Notes: a model not told the origin generated them from the sequence alone. Numbered from the stretch's first letter, positions 27,564 to 37,391 are shown. The stretch is 64,000 nt of DNA from Flavobacterium nitratireducens (GCF_029625335.1 NZ_CP121111.1:1612001-1676000); one strand, 5' to 3'. Numbers and translations are program-made.

Positions 27564-29369
27564 ATGAAAAATGAATCCAATACATTAATACAAAGAATAG
27601 AGCCTCCTTTTTGGTTTTTAGGAATGCACAATCCAGAACTTCAAATCCTTTTTTACGGAAAAAATATCAGTCAGTGCAAGGTTACCTCTGAAAATAGTTG
27701 TGCCATAACCAATATCACTCGAACTGAAAATCCCAACTTCCTATTTATTACAATAGATACTCGAAATAGTACTGAAAATGAAATTGAATTTATTTTCGAG
27801 TTGAACAACAAAAAAAGACATATTCAAAAATACGAACTCAGAAAAAGGCGAAAAGATTCCGCGTTACGACAAAGTTTCGATGCCTCAGATTGTGTTTACC
27901 TTTTAATGCCGGATCGTTTTGCCAATGGAAATCCAAACAATCAAAACGACAAAACCACTGCTGAAAAATACAACAGAGATCTACCACAAGGTCGTCATGG
28001 TGGCGATATTGAAGGGATTATCAAGCATTTGGATTATATAAAATCGCTCGGTGCAACAGCTATTTGGAGCACACCTTTATGCGAAGACAATGATGCACAA
28101 TATTCCTATCACGGTTATGCCCAATCTGACGTATATAAAATTGATCCTCGTTACGGCACCAATGAAGATTATGTACGTTTAGTTGAAAAAGCACATGAAC
28201 AAGGACTTAAAATCATCATGGATTATGTTACAAATCACTGGGGAATTGAACATTGGATATTTAAAGATTCTCCAACGAACGACTGGATTCACCGATTTGA
28301 AACCTACACCGAGACCAATCATAAAAGAACTACCGCAATTGACATAAACGCCTCTAAAATTGACCGAATGATTTGCCTCAACGGTTGGTTTGTCCCTACG
28401 ATGCCCGACGTAAACATTAGCAATCCATTGGTTTTAAACTATCTAAAACAAAATGCCATTTGGTGGATTGAATACGCTAATTTGGATGGTTTTAGAGTTG
28501 ATACTTATAATTATTCAGAACCAAAAGAGGTAGCCAAATGGACCAAAGCAATTACAGACGAATACCCAAACTTTAATCTTGTAGGCGAAATTACCATGCG
28601 AAATCAAAGTTTACTTTCGTATTGGCAGAAAGACAGTCCTATTGCAAAAATCCAAAACTTCAATTCGTATTTACCTAGCGTAATGGATTTTGCCTTATCA
28701 GATGCGCTACAAACTGTTTTCAATGAAGATGACGACACCTGGGATCAAGGAATAACAAAAATATACGATTTATTGGCCAAAGATTTTATGTTTCCCAACA
28801 CCAATAACCTATTAATATTTGGCGAAAACCATGATAGCCGAAGACTTAATCACAATTATAACAATGATATCCGTAAATACAAATTAGTAATGTGTATGCT
28901 GGCCACCTTGAGAGGCATACCCCAATTGTATTATGGTTCCGAAATTGGCATGACAGGAGACCAAAGTTTAGGAGACGCAGACATTAGAAGAGACTTCCCA
29001 GGAGGTTGGGCTAACGACAAAAACAATGCTTTCAATCCTGAAAGCCGTTCTGAATGTCAAAAAGCCTATTTTGACTTTACAAGTAAATTGTTTCAATGGC
29101 GAAAAACCAATGATGCAATCCATTTTGGCAAAACAACCCATTACATCCCACAAAATAATGTATACGTCTATTTTAGATACAATTCACACAAATGTGTGAT
29201 GGTTATCATAAACAACCACCCTGAAAAACAAGAATTTGGCACTGCACGTTTCAAAGAAAATATCGAAAATTACACCAAAGGAAAAGAAATAATCACTCAA
29301 ATTACGTATGATTTACGTCAGCCAATTACCATCGAAGGAAAATCGGCATTAATTTTAGAACTAGAATAA
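27564..29369 (+). CDS. GH13 alpha-amylase-family enzyme (cyclomaltodextrinase/neopullulanase-like)
   Basis: 601 aa. An N-terminal beta-sandwich (~1-110) precedes a TIM barrel. Conserved regions: MDYVTNH (region I), DGFRVDTYNYSE with the nucleophile Asp (II), NLVGEITMR with the acid/base Glu (III) and FGENHDSRRL with the third Asp (IV). The C-terminal beta domain ends with KSALILELE. The N-terminal domain resembles SusA-type cyclomaltodextrinases that hydrolyse alpha-1,4-glucans. No signal peptide is evident, suggesting cytoplasmic or atypical export. It is alone in its orientation block, followed by GDPD. Confidence 0.88.
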   Translation: MKNESNTLIQRIEPPFWFLGMHNPELQILFYGKNISQCKVTSENSCAITNITRTENPNFLFITIDTRNSTENEIEFIFELNNKKRHIQKYELRKRRKDSALRQSFDASDCVYLLMPDRFANGNPNNQNDKTTAEKYNRDLPQGRHGGDIEGIIKHLDYIKSLGATAIWSTPLCEDNDAQYSYHGYAQSDVYKIDPRYGTNEDYVRLVEKAHEQGLKIIMDYVTNHWGIEHWIFKDSPTNDWIHRFETYTETNHKRTTAIDINASKIDRMICLNGWFVPTMPDVNISNPLVLNYLKQNAIWWIEYANLDGFRVDTYNYSEPKEVAKWTKAITDEYPNFNLVGEITMRNQSLLSYWQKDSPIAKIQNFNSYLPSVMDFALSDALQTVFNEDDDTWDQGITKIYDLLAKDFMFPNTNNLLIFGENHDSRRLNHNYNNDIRKYKLVMCMLATLRGIPQLYYGSEIGMTGDQSLGDADIRRDFPGGWANDKNNAFNPESRSECQKAYFDFTSKLFQWRKTNDAIHFGKTTHYIPQNNVYVYFRYNSHKCVMVIINNHPEKQEFGTARFKENIENYTKGKEIITQITYDLRQPITIEGKSALILELE

Positions 29370-29389
29370 TCCTTAACTTTCCTATTTGC

Positions 29390-29397
29390 TATCTTTG
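29390..29397 (+). promoter_or_regulatory. -7 box (TATCTTTG) of the GDPD gene
   Basis: TATCTTTG fits TAnnTTTG, 16 bp before the ATG. The -33 box is not obvious. Confidence 0.55.
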
Positions 29398-29412
29398 TAA
29401 AAAAAAAAATCA

Positions 29413-30090
29413 ATGCTCAAAATAGGACATCGTGGTGCTAAGGGTTACACACCTGAAAACACCCTTATAAGTTTCGAAAAAGCGATTGAAATGCAAGCGC
29501 ATGGCATTGAACTCGATGTTCACCTGAGTAATGATGCTAAACTTATGGTGATTCATGATGAAACCATTGACCGAACGACAAACGGCAAAGGCTTTGTAAA
29601 TCAAATGAGCTGTTCAGAATTACAAAAATTCAAAATTGAAGATCAGCAATATATTCCCACTTTAGAAGAAGTGCTAAACTTAGTCAACCGTCGATGTTGG
29701 GTTAATATCGAATTAAAAAGTTACGAAACCATACCCAAAGTAATCGAAATTATTGAAAAATACATCCATAATAAAAACTGGACGTATACTGATTTTATCG
29801 TTTCAAGCTTTGACTGGAACGCCTTAAAAGAGCTAAAATCAAGAAATCCAAAAATTCCTATTGGTGTCCTTACCGAAGAGGATTGGGAAGAAGCTATCGC
29901 TTTCGCAAAATGGATTCAGGCCAAATCCATACATCCTGATTTTAAATTATTGAATGCAGAAAACACCCAAATTTTACAACAAAATGGCTTTGAAGTATTT
30001 CCTTGGACAGTAAACGAAAAAACGGATATTACAAAAATGAAATCTTTTAATGTAAACGGAATCATCTCCGATTTTCCAGATAGAATATGA
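29413..30090 (+). CDS. Glycerophosphodiester phosphodiesterase
   Basis: 225 aa, TIM-barrel GDPD. Motifs: GHRGAKGYTPENT with the catalytic His and Arg near the N-terminus, GIELDVHLS with metal-binding Glu/Asp, and IHDETIDRTT with the second catalytic His. It hydrolyses deacylated phospholipids to glycerol-3-phosphate and alcohol. It overlaps the next gene by 4 bp (ATGA). Confidence 0.93.
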   Translation: MLKIGHRGAKGYTPENTLISFEKAIEMQAHGIELDVHLSNDAKLMVIHDETIDRTTNGKGFVNQMSCSELQKFKIEDQQYIPTLEEVLNLVNRRCWVNIELKSYETIPKVIEIIEKYIHNKNWTYTDFIVSSFDWNALKELKSRNPKIPIGVLTEEDWEEAIAFAKWIQAKSIHPDFKLLNAENTQILQQNGFEVFPWTVNEKTDITKMKSFNVNGIISDFPDRI

Positions 30091-31310
30091 ATCAAAATTT
30101 TGACATAATAATTGTTGGCGGTGGTGCTGCAGGATTTTTTACAGCCATTAATATCGTTGAAAAAAATCCAAAGATAAAAGTGGCTATCCTGGAACGAGGA
30201 GCCGAAGTATTGCAAAAAGTACGCATCTCTGGCGGTGGTCGTTGCAATGTGACACATGCTTGTTTTGAACCAAATGAATTAGTTAAATTTTATCCTCGTG
30301 GAGAAAAAGAATTAAAAGGTCCTTTTCATCAATTTTGCTCGGGCGACACCATTGAATGGTTTGAAAAACATGGAGTCGAACTTAAAATAGAAGAAGACGG
30401 CAGGATGTTTCCTGTATCTAACAGCTCGCAAACTATTATTGACTGTTTTTTAAAAGCCACAAAAAAACTTGGAATCTCGGTACTTACTGGACAATCTGTA
30501 CAGTCCATTTTTAAGAAAGAGAATCTTTGGAAAATAGAAACTCAAAACGAGAATTATCTGGCGGAGAAATTGGTAATGGCTACGGGTAGTAATCCTAAAA
30601 TTTGGGAGATGCTTCAACAACAAGGTCATGCAATAGTAACCCCAGTTCCTTCCCTATTTACTTTTAATATCAAAGACCCTAGAATAAAAGAATTGCCTGG
30701 CGTTTCGGCTCAGGTTTCGGTAAAAGTTAAAGACAGCAAACTTGCTTCAACCGGACCTTTATTAATCACCCATTGGGGAATGAGCGGTCCTGCTATTTTA
30801 AAACTTTCGGCTTGGGGCGCCCGTATTTTACATGACAAAAATTATCAATTCACCATTTTCGTCAATTGGTTAAACGATATTGACACTGAAGAAGCCGAAG
30901 AACTTTTGAAAACATTAAAACAGGAGCAAGCAAAAAAGACGGTTTCAAAAAAATCTCCGTTTGAGATTACAAACAGACTGTGGGAAAGTTTAGTCTTGGC
31001 TTCTGGAATTTCAGCTGAAGCAAAATGGGCGGATTTATCTAAAAATCAAATTCAAAATGTAGCCAAACAATTAACTAACGCCTCTTTCCAAGTGAACGGA
31101 AAAAGTACTTTCAAAGAAGAATTTGTTACTGCAGGCGGCATTGATTTAAAAGAAATCAATTTTAAAACCATGGAAAGCAAAATTCACGAAAATCTATATT
31201 TTGCTGGTGAAATTGTGAATATCGATGCTATTACAGGTGGATTTAACTTCCAAAATGCTTGGACTAGCGGATTTATTTTGGCCAATGCCATTTCACTTAA
31301 ATTAACATAA
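30087..31310 (+). CDS. NAD(P)/FAD-dependent oxidoreductase (HI0933/BaiN-like)
   Basis: 407 aa flavoprotein. FAD-binding Rossmann motif GGGAAGFFTAI is at residues ~10-20, the family motif SGGGRCNVTHA follows near residue 49, and GGFNFQNAWTSGFILA closes the second FAD site. The family is predicted to act on unknown metabolites; the precise substrate cannot be read. It is translationally coupled to GDPD. Confidence 0.88.
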   Translation: MNQNFDIIIVGGGAAGFFTAINIVEKNPKIKVAILERGAEVLQKVRISGGGRCNVTHACFEPNELVKFYPRGEKELKGPFHQFCSGDTIEWFEKHGVELKIEEDGRMFPVSNSSQTIIDCFLKATKKLGISVLTGQSVQSIFKKENLWKIETQNENYLAEKLVMATGSNPKIWEMLQQQGHAIVTPVPSLFTFNIKDPRIKELPGVSAQVSVKVKDSKLASTGPLLITHWGMSGPAILKLSAWGARILHDKNYQFTIFVNWLNDIDTEEAEELLKTLKQEQAKKTVSKKSPFEITNRLWESLVLASGISAEAKWADLSKNQIQNVAKQLTNASFQVNGKSTFKEEFVTAGGIDLKEINFKTMESKIHENLYFAGEIVNIDAITGGFNFQNAWTSGFILANAISLKLT

Positions 31311-31365
31311 TTTTAAAAGGAATTCGAAAGATAATACTGTAACTTTACTTACATATCTTAATCCT

Positions 31366-32109
31366 ATGAAATCAAATTTCCTTCTTGCTATTTTTATCTT
31401 AATTAGTCATTTTAGTTATTCTCAAACTCATAAACTACTGAGAGGCAAAGTGATGTCTGAACGTTTTTTATTACAGAATGTAGATGTAATCAATAAAACA
31501 AAGGAAATAAATACAAAAACTAACGAAAAAGGGGAATTTATTCTTGTTGCCGATGTTAACGACAGCATTCTTTTTTACGACAAAGACTATCAATTAAAGA
31601 GAATCAAATTGAGTTTTGAAGACTTGGAAACAAACAACATCATTATTGCAATTGACAAAAAACCAGAAGAACTAAAAGAAGTAGTTATTCGTAAAATTGA
31701 TGTTGATTGGAAATTTGACAAAAAATGGGAACAAATGAAAAGAGATGAAGTTGCCGTTTACAGACAATCCAAACAATTAAAAAATCCAGATATTAATGAT
31801 GGTACCATTACTAACGGAATGGATTTTGTCAAAATTGGAAAAATGCTTTTTGGAGACCTTTTGAAAGGGAAAAAAATAAAAGCAGACAATCCTGAGGCTT
31901 TCAAAGAAATAACCATTGCCAATTTTGACGAAAATTTCTTTACTGAAACATTACAAATAAAGAACACAGAAATTGACAGATTTCTTAGCTTCTGCAACTT
32001 TGATCCCAAATCCAAAAAAATCATTTCCGAAAATTCAAATGCACTTGAATTAATGGATTTTTTATTCGAAAAAAACATAGAATTCAAAAAAGCAAATGCT
32101 ACTGAGTAA
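31366..32109 (+). CDS. Secreted protein with carboxypeptidase-regulatory-like domain
   Basis: 247 aa. A signal peptide (MKSNFLLAIFILISHFSYS) is followed by a beta-sandwich of carboxypeptidase-D regulatory type (residues ~24-100, LLRGKVMSERFLLQNVDVINK). A charged helical C-terminus of unknown role follows. Resembles the N-terminal domains of TonB-dependent receptors but has no plug or barrel. Function unknown. Confidence 0.7.
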   Translation: MKSNFLLAIFILISHFSYSQTHKLLRGKVMSERFLLQNVDVINKTKEINTKTNEKGEFILVADVNDSILFYDKDYQLKRIKLSFEDLETNNIIIAIDKKPEELKEVVIRKIDVDWKFDKKWEQMKRDEVAVYRQSKQLKNPDINDGTITNGMDFVKIGKMLFGDLLKGKKIKADNPEAFKEITIANFDENFFTETLQIKNTEIDRFLSFCNFDPKSKKIISENSNALELMDFLFEKNIEFKKANATE

Positions 32110-32125
32110 TTTATAGGTATCGAAA

Positions 32126-32479
32126 ATGGAAAATGTAGAACAATACATCAATGCGCTTCCGGATGAGATTCAAAAAATAACTCAAAAAATAAGAAGCATC
32201 ATTAAATCCGAAGCTCCTAACTGCATTGAAAGTATTGCGTATGGGATACCCGCCTATAAAACATTTGGGAAACCCTTGGTTTATTTTGCAGCCTTCAAAA
32301 ATCACATCGGACTGTATGCTACTCCCTCAGGTCATACGCAATTTGCAACAGCATTATCCCAGTACAAACAAGGAAAAGGTTCTGTTCAATTTCCTTTTGA
32401 CAAACCTATTCCATACGACCTAATCAAAGAAATTGTTGCTTTTCGTGTAATAGAAAATGAAGAGAAATTCAAGAAATAA
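32126..32479 (+). CDS. DUF1801 (YdhG-like) protein
   Basis: 117 aa. The pattern of an N-terminal helix with ALPDEIQKITQKIR, then APNCIESIAYGIPAYK, then a five-stranded sheet with FAAFKNHIGLYATPSG, matches DUF1801. Bacillus relatives were proposed as iron chaperones; that role is not shown here. It starts 16 bp after the previous gene. Confidence 0.82.
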   Translation: MENVEQYINALPDEIQKITQKIRSIIKSEAPNCIESIAYGIPAYKTFGKPLVYFAAFKNHIGLYATPSGHTQFATALSQYKQGKGSVQFPFDKPIPYDLIKEIVAFRVIENEEKFKK

Positions 32480-32488
32480 AGCTGAACA

Positions 32489-32965
32489 TTATCGATTCAA
32501 CCACCAAATACTAGCATTCAAAACAGCAGCAAAACTAACCCATGCCAAATAAGGCACTAACAAATAAGCTGCAATTTTGTTGATTTTTGAAAATTGCAAA
32601 TAGCATTCATAAATAAATAACCAAAGAAGAACAATTTCTATTCCGGCTAACATTGGGTTGTGCAAACCAAAAAACAAATACGACCAAAGTGCATTCAAAA
32701 CCAATTGGATCAAAAAGAACACCAATGCTTTTTTAACCCTGTCCTTATCATCAGTATAGCGATTCCAAACCAATCCAGCTGCCACTCCCATCATGATATA
32801 CAACATAGTCCAAACTGGTGCAAAAACCCAATTAGGCGGATTAAAACTTGGTTTTACTAAGGTAGGATACCAGTCTAATATAGCCGAACGTGTTTCTATT
32901 CCCGAAAAATAACCAACACCCAAACACAATACAACAACAGCAATTATTTTAATGATCTTGTTCAT
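32489..32965 (-). CDS. TspO/MBR-family membrane protein
   Basis: 158 aa, five hydrophobic segments. The family signature is visible in PTLVKPSFNPPNWVFAPVWT and the Trp-rich helices (LNALWSYLFFGLHNP, NASIWWLNR). Family members bind porphyrins and affect tetrapyrrole and stress responses. On the minus strand between plus-strand genes. A -7-like box (TATTTTTG on the minus strand) lies at 32979-32986. Confidence 0.9.
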   Translation of the reverse strand: MNKIIKIIAVVVLCLGVGYFSGIETRSAILDWYPTLVKPSFNPPNWVFAPVWTMLYIMMGVAAGLVWNRYTDDKDRVKKALVFFLIQLVLNALWSYLFFGLHNPMLAGIEIVLLWLFIYECYLQFSKINKIAAYLLVPYLAWVSFAAVLNASIWWLNR

Positions 32966-33042
32966 TTCGTTTTTTTTTCAAAAATAGTCAAAACTTTGTA
33001 ACGAATAACCTAATAAGAAACGAACGAATAAATCAAAAAAAG

Positions 33043-33050
33043 TATCTTTG
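33043..33050 (+). promoter_or_regulatory. -7 box (TATCTTTG) of the mvaD operon
   Basis: TATCTTTG lies 19 bp before the chosen mvaD ATG; this also argues that any upstream alternative start is not used, since it would overlap the promoter. Confidence 0.6.
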
Positions 33051-33068
33051 CGCCAAATTTCATCAGTC

Positions 33069-34151
33069 ATGTTTACAGCAAACGATTTTATTCCAAATAG
33101 CTATTCTAAAACAATTGAAAACGGTTCCTTCCAATGGAGTGCACCCAGTAATATTGCCTTAGTGAAATATTGGGGAAAGAAAACCAATCAAATCCCAGCC
33201 AATCCATCGGTAAGTTTTACTTTAAACCATTGTAAAACAATTACAAAACTGGCTTTTGAGAAGAACAGAAATTCTGGAAATTTTTCGTTTGACTTACTTT
33301 TTGAAGGAAAACCAAAAGAAGACTTCAAACCCAAAATTCAAAAATTCTTTGAACGAATTGAAAGCTATTTGCCATTTTTAAAAGATTATCATTTTACCAT
33401 AGATACGCAAAACACCTTCCCGCACAGTTCCGGAATTGCTTCTTCTGCTTCAGGAATGTCCGCTTTAGCTATGAACCTAATGCGTTTAGAAAAAGCCTTA
33501 AATCCTGAAATGACGGAAGAGTATTTTTATCAAAAAGCTTCTTTTTTGGCACGTTTAGGTTCCGGAAGTGCTTGTCGAAGTGTAAAAGGCAAAGTAGTAG
33601 TTTGGGGAAATCAAGCCAATATTAAAGGAAGTTCAGATGAATATGGAGTGGAGTATCCTTACCGTATTCATGACAATTTCAAAAATTATCAAGACACCAT
33701 TTTATTGGTTGATAAAGGCGAAAAACAGGTCTCTAGCACTGTAGGGCATGACTTGATGCACAATCATCCATTTGCCGAAAGGCGATTTGCGCAAGCGCAT
33801 GAAAATTTAGACAAACTGATTGCCATTTTTGAAAAAGGTAATCTGGAAGAATTCATCCAAATTGTAGAAAGTGAAGCTCTGACTTTACACGCCATGATGA
33901 TGACTTCGATGCCTTATTTCATTTTGATGAAACCGAACACATTAGAAATCATTAATAGGATTTGGAAATTTAGAAAAGATACACAAACCCCAGTATGTTT
34001 TACACTCGACGCAGGTGCTAATGTACATGTTTTATACCCTGAAAACGTAAAAGAAAAAGTACTGCAATTTATTAAAGCCGAATTAGTTGGCTATTGTCAA
34101 AATGAGCAGTACATTTGTGACGATATTGGAGAGGGAGCAATTGAATACTAA
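33069..34151 (+). CDS. mvaD: Diphosphomevalonate decarboxylase
   Basis: About 360 aa GHMP enzyme converting mevalonate diphosphate to isopentenyl diphosphate. Motifs: APSNIALVKYWGKK near the N-terminus, the GHMP loop PHSSGIASSASGMSALA, and SGSACRSVKG. The late FTLDAGANVHVLYP carries the conserved Asp-Ala-Gly-Pro/Ala-type motif. ATG at 33069 is chosen because the promoter box ends just upstream. First of a three- or four-gene isoprenoid operon. Confidence 0.94.
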   Translation: MFTANDFIPNSYSKTIENGSFQWSAPSNIALVKYWGKKTNQIPANPSVSFTLNHCKTITKLAFEKNRNSGNFSFDLLFEGKPKEDFKPKIQKFFERIESYLPFLKDYHFTIDTQNTFPHSSGIASSASGMSALAMNLMRLEKALNPEMTEEYFYQKASFLARLGSGSACRSVKGKVVVWGNQANIKGSSDEYGVEYPYRIHDNFKNYQDTILLVDKGEKQVSSTVGHDLMHNHPFAERRFAQAHENLDKLIAIFEKGNLEEFIQIVESEALTLHAMMMTSMPYFILMKPNTLEIINRIWKFRKDTQTPVCFTLDAGANVHVLYPENVKEKVLQFIKAELVGYCQNEQYICDDIGEGAIEY

Positions 34152-34208
34152 ACTTTTTTCATACCTTTACTTTGATAGATAACAACTTAATTTTTAATTA
34201 AATTAGAT

Positions 34209-35147
34209 ATGAAAGGACCTTTATTTTACTCAAAAATATTACTCTTTGGAGAATACGGAATTATTCGTGATTCGAAAGGGCTTTCTATTCCGTATAATTT
34301 TTTTAACGGAGCTTTGAAAAAAAATGATAATCCTTCGGCAGAAGCCATTGCTTCTAATGCTAGTTTAAAACGTTTTGCTGATTATTTAGAATCCTTGGAA
34401 AACGAAAAAACAAATTTGGTTTCTTTTGATTTAAAATCGTTAAAAAACGACATTGAAACTGGAATGTATTTTGATTCCAGTATTCCACAAGGTTATGGTG
34501 TAGGGAGTAGTGGTGCATTAGTTGCAGCTATTTACGACAAATATGCCCAAAACAAAATCACTGTTTTAGAAAACTTAACTCGTGAAAAATTATTAGAGTT
34601 AAAAAATATATTCTCTCAAATGGAGAGCTTTTTCCACGGAAAAAGTTCAGGATTAGACCCATTAAACAGCTATTTGAGTATTCCAATTTTGATTAATTCA
34701 AAAGATCATATTGAAGCAACAGGAATTCCATCACAAAGTTTTGATGGGAAAGCTGCTGTTTTCCTTTTAGATTCTGGAATCATTGGTGAAACGGCTCCAA
34801 TGATTAATATTTTCATGGAAAATCTTAAAGATAAAGGTTTCCGTGCTATGCTAAAGAATCAATTTGTAAAATATACCGATGCTTGTGTCGAAAACTTCCT
34901 AGGTGGAGACATGAAATCATTGTTTAGTAATACTAAAAAGTTATCCCGTGTCGTTTTAAATCATTTCAAACCTATGATTCCTGAGCAATTTCATGAAATT
35001 TGGCAAAAAGGTATCGAAACAAATGATTATTATTTAAAACTATGTGGTTCAGGCGGAGGCGGATACATTCTGGGCTTCACAGAGGATTTAGAACGTGCCA
35101 AAGCTTCATTAAAAGATTACAAACTAGAAGTAGTTTATCAATTTTAA
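34209..35147 (+). CDS. Mevalonate kinase (GHMP family)
   Basis: 312 aa. LLFGEYGI near the N-terminus, GHMP loop PQGYGVGSSGALVAAIYDKY, and CGSGGGGYILGF as the third motif. HGKSSGLDPLNSYLS resembles the substrate-binding region of mevalonate kinases. Placed between mvaD and a prenyltransferase, so phosphorylation of mevalonate is the likely job. The coding A-run at 34317-34324 has eight bases and is in frame. Confidence 0.88.
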   Translation: MKGPLFYSKILLFGEYGIIRDSKGLSIPYNFFNGALKKNDNPSAEAIASNASLKRFADYLESLENEKTNLVSFDLKSLKNDIETGMYFDSSIPQGYGVGSSGALVAAIYDKYAQNKITVLENLTREKLLELKNIFSQMESFFHGKSSGLDPLNSYLSIPILINSKDHIEATGIPSQSFDGKAAVFLLDSGIIGETAPMINIFMENLKDKGFRAMLKNQFVKYTDACVENFLGGDMKSLFSNTKKLSRVVLNHFKPMIPEQFHEIWQKGIETNDYYLKLCGSGGGGYILGFTEDLERAKASLKDYKLEVVYQF

Positions 35148-35184
35148 TAGAACGCCATAAAGAACACAACAATAACTGTCTAAA

Positions 35185-36141
35185 ATGTTTAGTAGAAAAC
35201 ACAAACTTTTAGCGTTAAAAATTGTCAGTTTGTTCTCTGTAATTAGAGGTTACAACATTCCAATAATAATTTTAGCGCAATATTTATCGGCTATATTTAT
35301 ATTGGCACCAGAAATAAGAGCCTTAGATGTACTGCTCGATTTCAATTTGTTTTTGATTGTTTTTGCTTCCTCATTAAGCATCGCATCGGGATATATCATC
35401 AATAATTTTTACGACAGTAAAAAGGATTTAATCAACCGACCTAATAAGTCCATGCTTGACCGATTAGTGAGTCAAAGTACGAAACTAAAAGTTTATTTTA
35501 CTTTAAATTTCATTGTTGCCACGATTGCTTGGTTTATTTCTTGGCGTGCTTTATTGTTTTTTTCGGTTTATATTTTTCTGATTTGGTTCTACTCTCATAA
35601 AATAAAAAGATATCCTTTTATTGGCAACCTTATGGCCTCAATTATGGCTGTACTGCCTTTTTTCGCCATATTGTTATATTATTACACCAAATTACCTATA
35701 TACGAAATAGAAAACTACAAGGGACAATTTGTTGTGATTTTTGCACACGCTACTTTTTTATTTCTATTATTATTGATTAGAGAAATGATTAAAGATTTAG
35801 AAAACATAAAAGGAGACCTTGTAGACAATTATAAAACCATACCCATTATTTACGGTGAAGAAGCTTCGAAAAAAATCATCAGCATATTAACCCTTTTTAC
35901 GCTATTACCTATTTACATTTTAATCGAAATGTACGATGTAGGCTATATGGATATTTACTTTTATTCCTGCCTGATTATTCTAATTTTCTTCTTACTGTAT
36001 CTTTGGAAATCCAACACTAAAATTCAGTTTCTATTACTGCACAATGTCCTAAAATTTTTAATTGTGTCCGGAGTCTTTTGTATTATACTTATTGACCCAA
36101 GTGTTTTATGGCATGGAAAGAAACTACTTTTGTCATTTTAA
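35185..36141 (+). CDS. UbiA-family prenyltransferase (geranylgeranylglycerol-phosphate transferase-like)
   Basis: 318 aa, eight to nine TM segments. The first Asp motif NNFYDSKKDLINRPNKSM (NDxxDxxxD type) is near residue 72, and the second is in REMIKDLENIKGD near residue 195. Related flavobacterial proteins are usually annotated as geranylgeranylglycerol-phosphate geranylgeranyltransferase, but the acceptor is not established. It follows mevalonate kinase by 37 bp. Confidence 0.85.
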   Translation: MFSRKHKLLALKIVSLFSVIRGYNIPIIILAQYLSAIFILAPEIRALDVLLDFNLFLIVFASSLSIASGYIINNFYDSKKDLINRPNKSMLDRLVSQSTKLKVYFTLNFIVATIAWFISWRALLFFSVYIFLIWFYSHKIKRYPFIGNLMASIMAVLPFFAILLYYYTKLPIYEIENYKGQFVVIFAHATFLFLLLLIREMIKDLENIKGDLVDNYKTIPIIYGEEASKKIISILTLFTLLPIYILIEMYDVGYMDIYFYSCLIILIFFLLYLWKSNTKIQFLLLHNVLKFLIVSGVFCIILIDPSVLWHGKKLLLSF

Positions 36142-36226
36142 AAGGCACAAACAATCAAAATCACCTACTAAAGAGATAGTTATCGTTTTATAATTGGCAT
36201 TTATCAATTAACAAGGATATAAATAC

Positions 36227-36234
36227 TATCTTTG
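36227..36234 (+). promoter_or_regulatory. -7 box (TATCTTTG) of the pseudouridine synthase gene
   Basis: TATCTTTG lies 18 bp before the chosen ATG at 36253. A TTG-type -33 box is not well placed. Confidence 0.55.
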
Positions 36235-36252
36235 CAAAAATTATCGAATAAT

Positions 36253-37160
36253 ATGAATAATAAGGAAGGCAACAATAAAAGAGGTGGTTCTAGACCTAAT
36301 AGCTCAAGACCAAATGCTAACAAGCCAAAGCCTGCTTTGCCGAAAAGAGCACAAGGAACTAAAAAACCTAAATTTAGTGCTAAAGCTTCAGAAGAGGCTA
36401 CCAAAAAAATAGAAAAAAACCAAATCCAGTCGCTAAAAGACCAAAAGCAAAGGATGAAATTCGTTTAAACAAATACATCTCTAATTCAGGCGTTTGTTCG
36501 CGTCGTGATGCCGATATCTACATTCAATCAGGAAATGTAAAAGTAAATGGAAATCCAGTTACTGAAATGGGTTATTTAGTAAAACCAGGAGATGTTGTAA
36601 ACTTTGACGGTGTTACTTTGACACCGGAAAAAAAGGTTTACATCCTATTAAATAAACCTAAAAACTTTACTACGGCATTAGATGAAGGACAAGAATTCCG
36701 CAATGTTTTAGAATTAGTCAAAGGTTCTACCACTGCTAAAATTGCTCCTGTAGGTAGAATGGATAAAAACACGACTGGACTTTTATTATTTACAAATGAT
36801 ACTGATATGATTAGAAAGTTTACGCTTCCTAATCAAAAATCATCAAAAATATACCAAGTTTCTCTAGACAAAAACTTGAAATTTGAAGATTTAGAAAAAA
36901 TTAGCAAGGGTCTAGTAATAGAAGGTCACCGCGTTTTTGTAGAAGAAATAAGCTATATTGAAGGTGAACCCAAAAGCGAAGTGGGACTTAAATTAAAGAC
37001 CTCTAATATTAAGGTAGTCCGTAATATTTTTGAACATCTGGATTATGATGTATTAAAAATTGACCGAGTAGCTTTTGCTGGATTGACTAAAAAGAACCTA
37101 CCAAGAGGAAACTGGAGATTACTTACTGAACAAGAAATCATCAATTTGAAACATTTTTAA
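36253..37160 (+). pseudogene. Pseudouridine synthase (RluB/RsuA type), split by a 1-nt frameshift
   Basis: The N-terminal frame is a Gly/Asn/Lys/Pro-rich disordered tail (MNNKEGNNKRGGSRPNSSRP) that stops after KQRMKFV. In the other frame, DEIRLNKYISNSGVCSRRDA begins an S4 RNA-binding domain, followed by the catalytic GRMDKNTTGLLLFTND with the nucleophilic Asp. The frames join if the seven-A run at 36413-36419 has one more base, giving EKKPNPVAKRPKAKDEIRL; total ~302 aa. The zero frame at the junction reads A AAA AAC, a -1 slippery heptamer. It modifies uridines in rRNA. An essential-like housekeeping gene with no other lesion, so the shift is probably recent or technical. Confidence 0.85.
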
Positions 37161-37174
37161 ATTCACAAAAAAAC

Positions 37175-37198
37175 CGCATCATAGATGCGTTTTTTTTT
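37175..37198 (+). terminator. Terminator after the pseudouridine synthase gene
   Basis: CGCATC, ATA, GATGCG stem followed by a T9 run. Confidence 0.88.
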
Positions 37199-37337
37199 AT
37201 GATTCAAAGTAAATTATTACCATTTAAATGGCAAATACCAGTTATTTGGATTCATTAACTTAGCCTTTACATTGGCACATTCATAATACCAAAAACTGTT
37301 GTTTATCAATAGAATAGGTGTTGTATTTAGAAGGAAC

Positions 37338-37378
37338 AAACCCCGAAATTGCTCAATATGATTCAAAAACGGGGTTTT
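37338..37378 (+). terminator. Terminator-like hairpin just upstream of the transposase
   Basis: AACCCCG and CGGGGTT arms with a 24-nt loop, followed by TTT. It could shield the transposase from read-through transcription. The rest of 37199-37391 shows no gene. Confidence 0.5.
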
Positions 37379-37391
37379 CTTTATAAATGCG

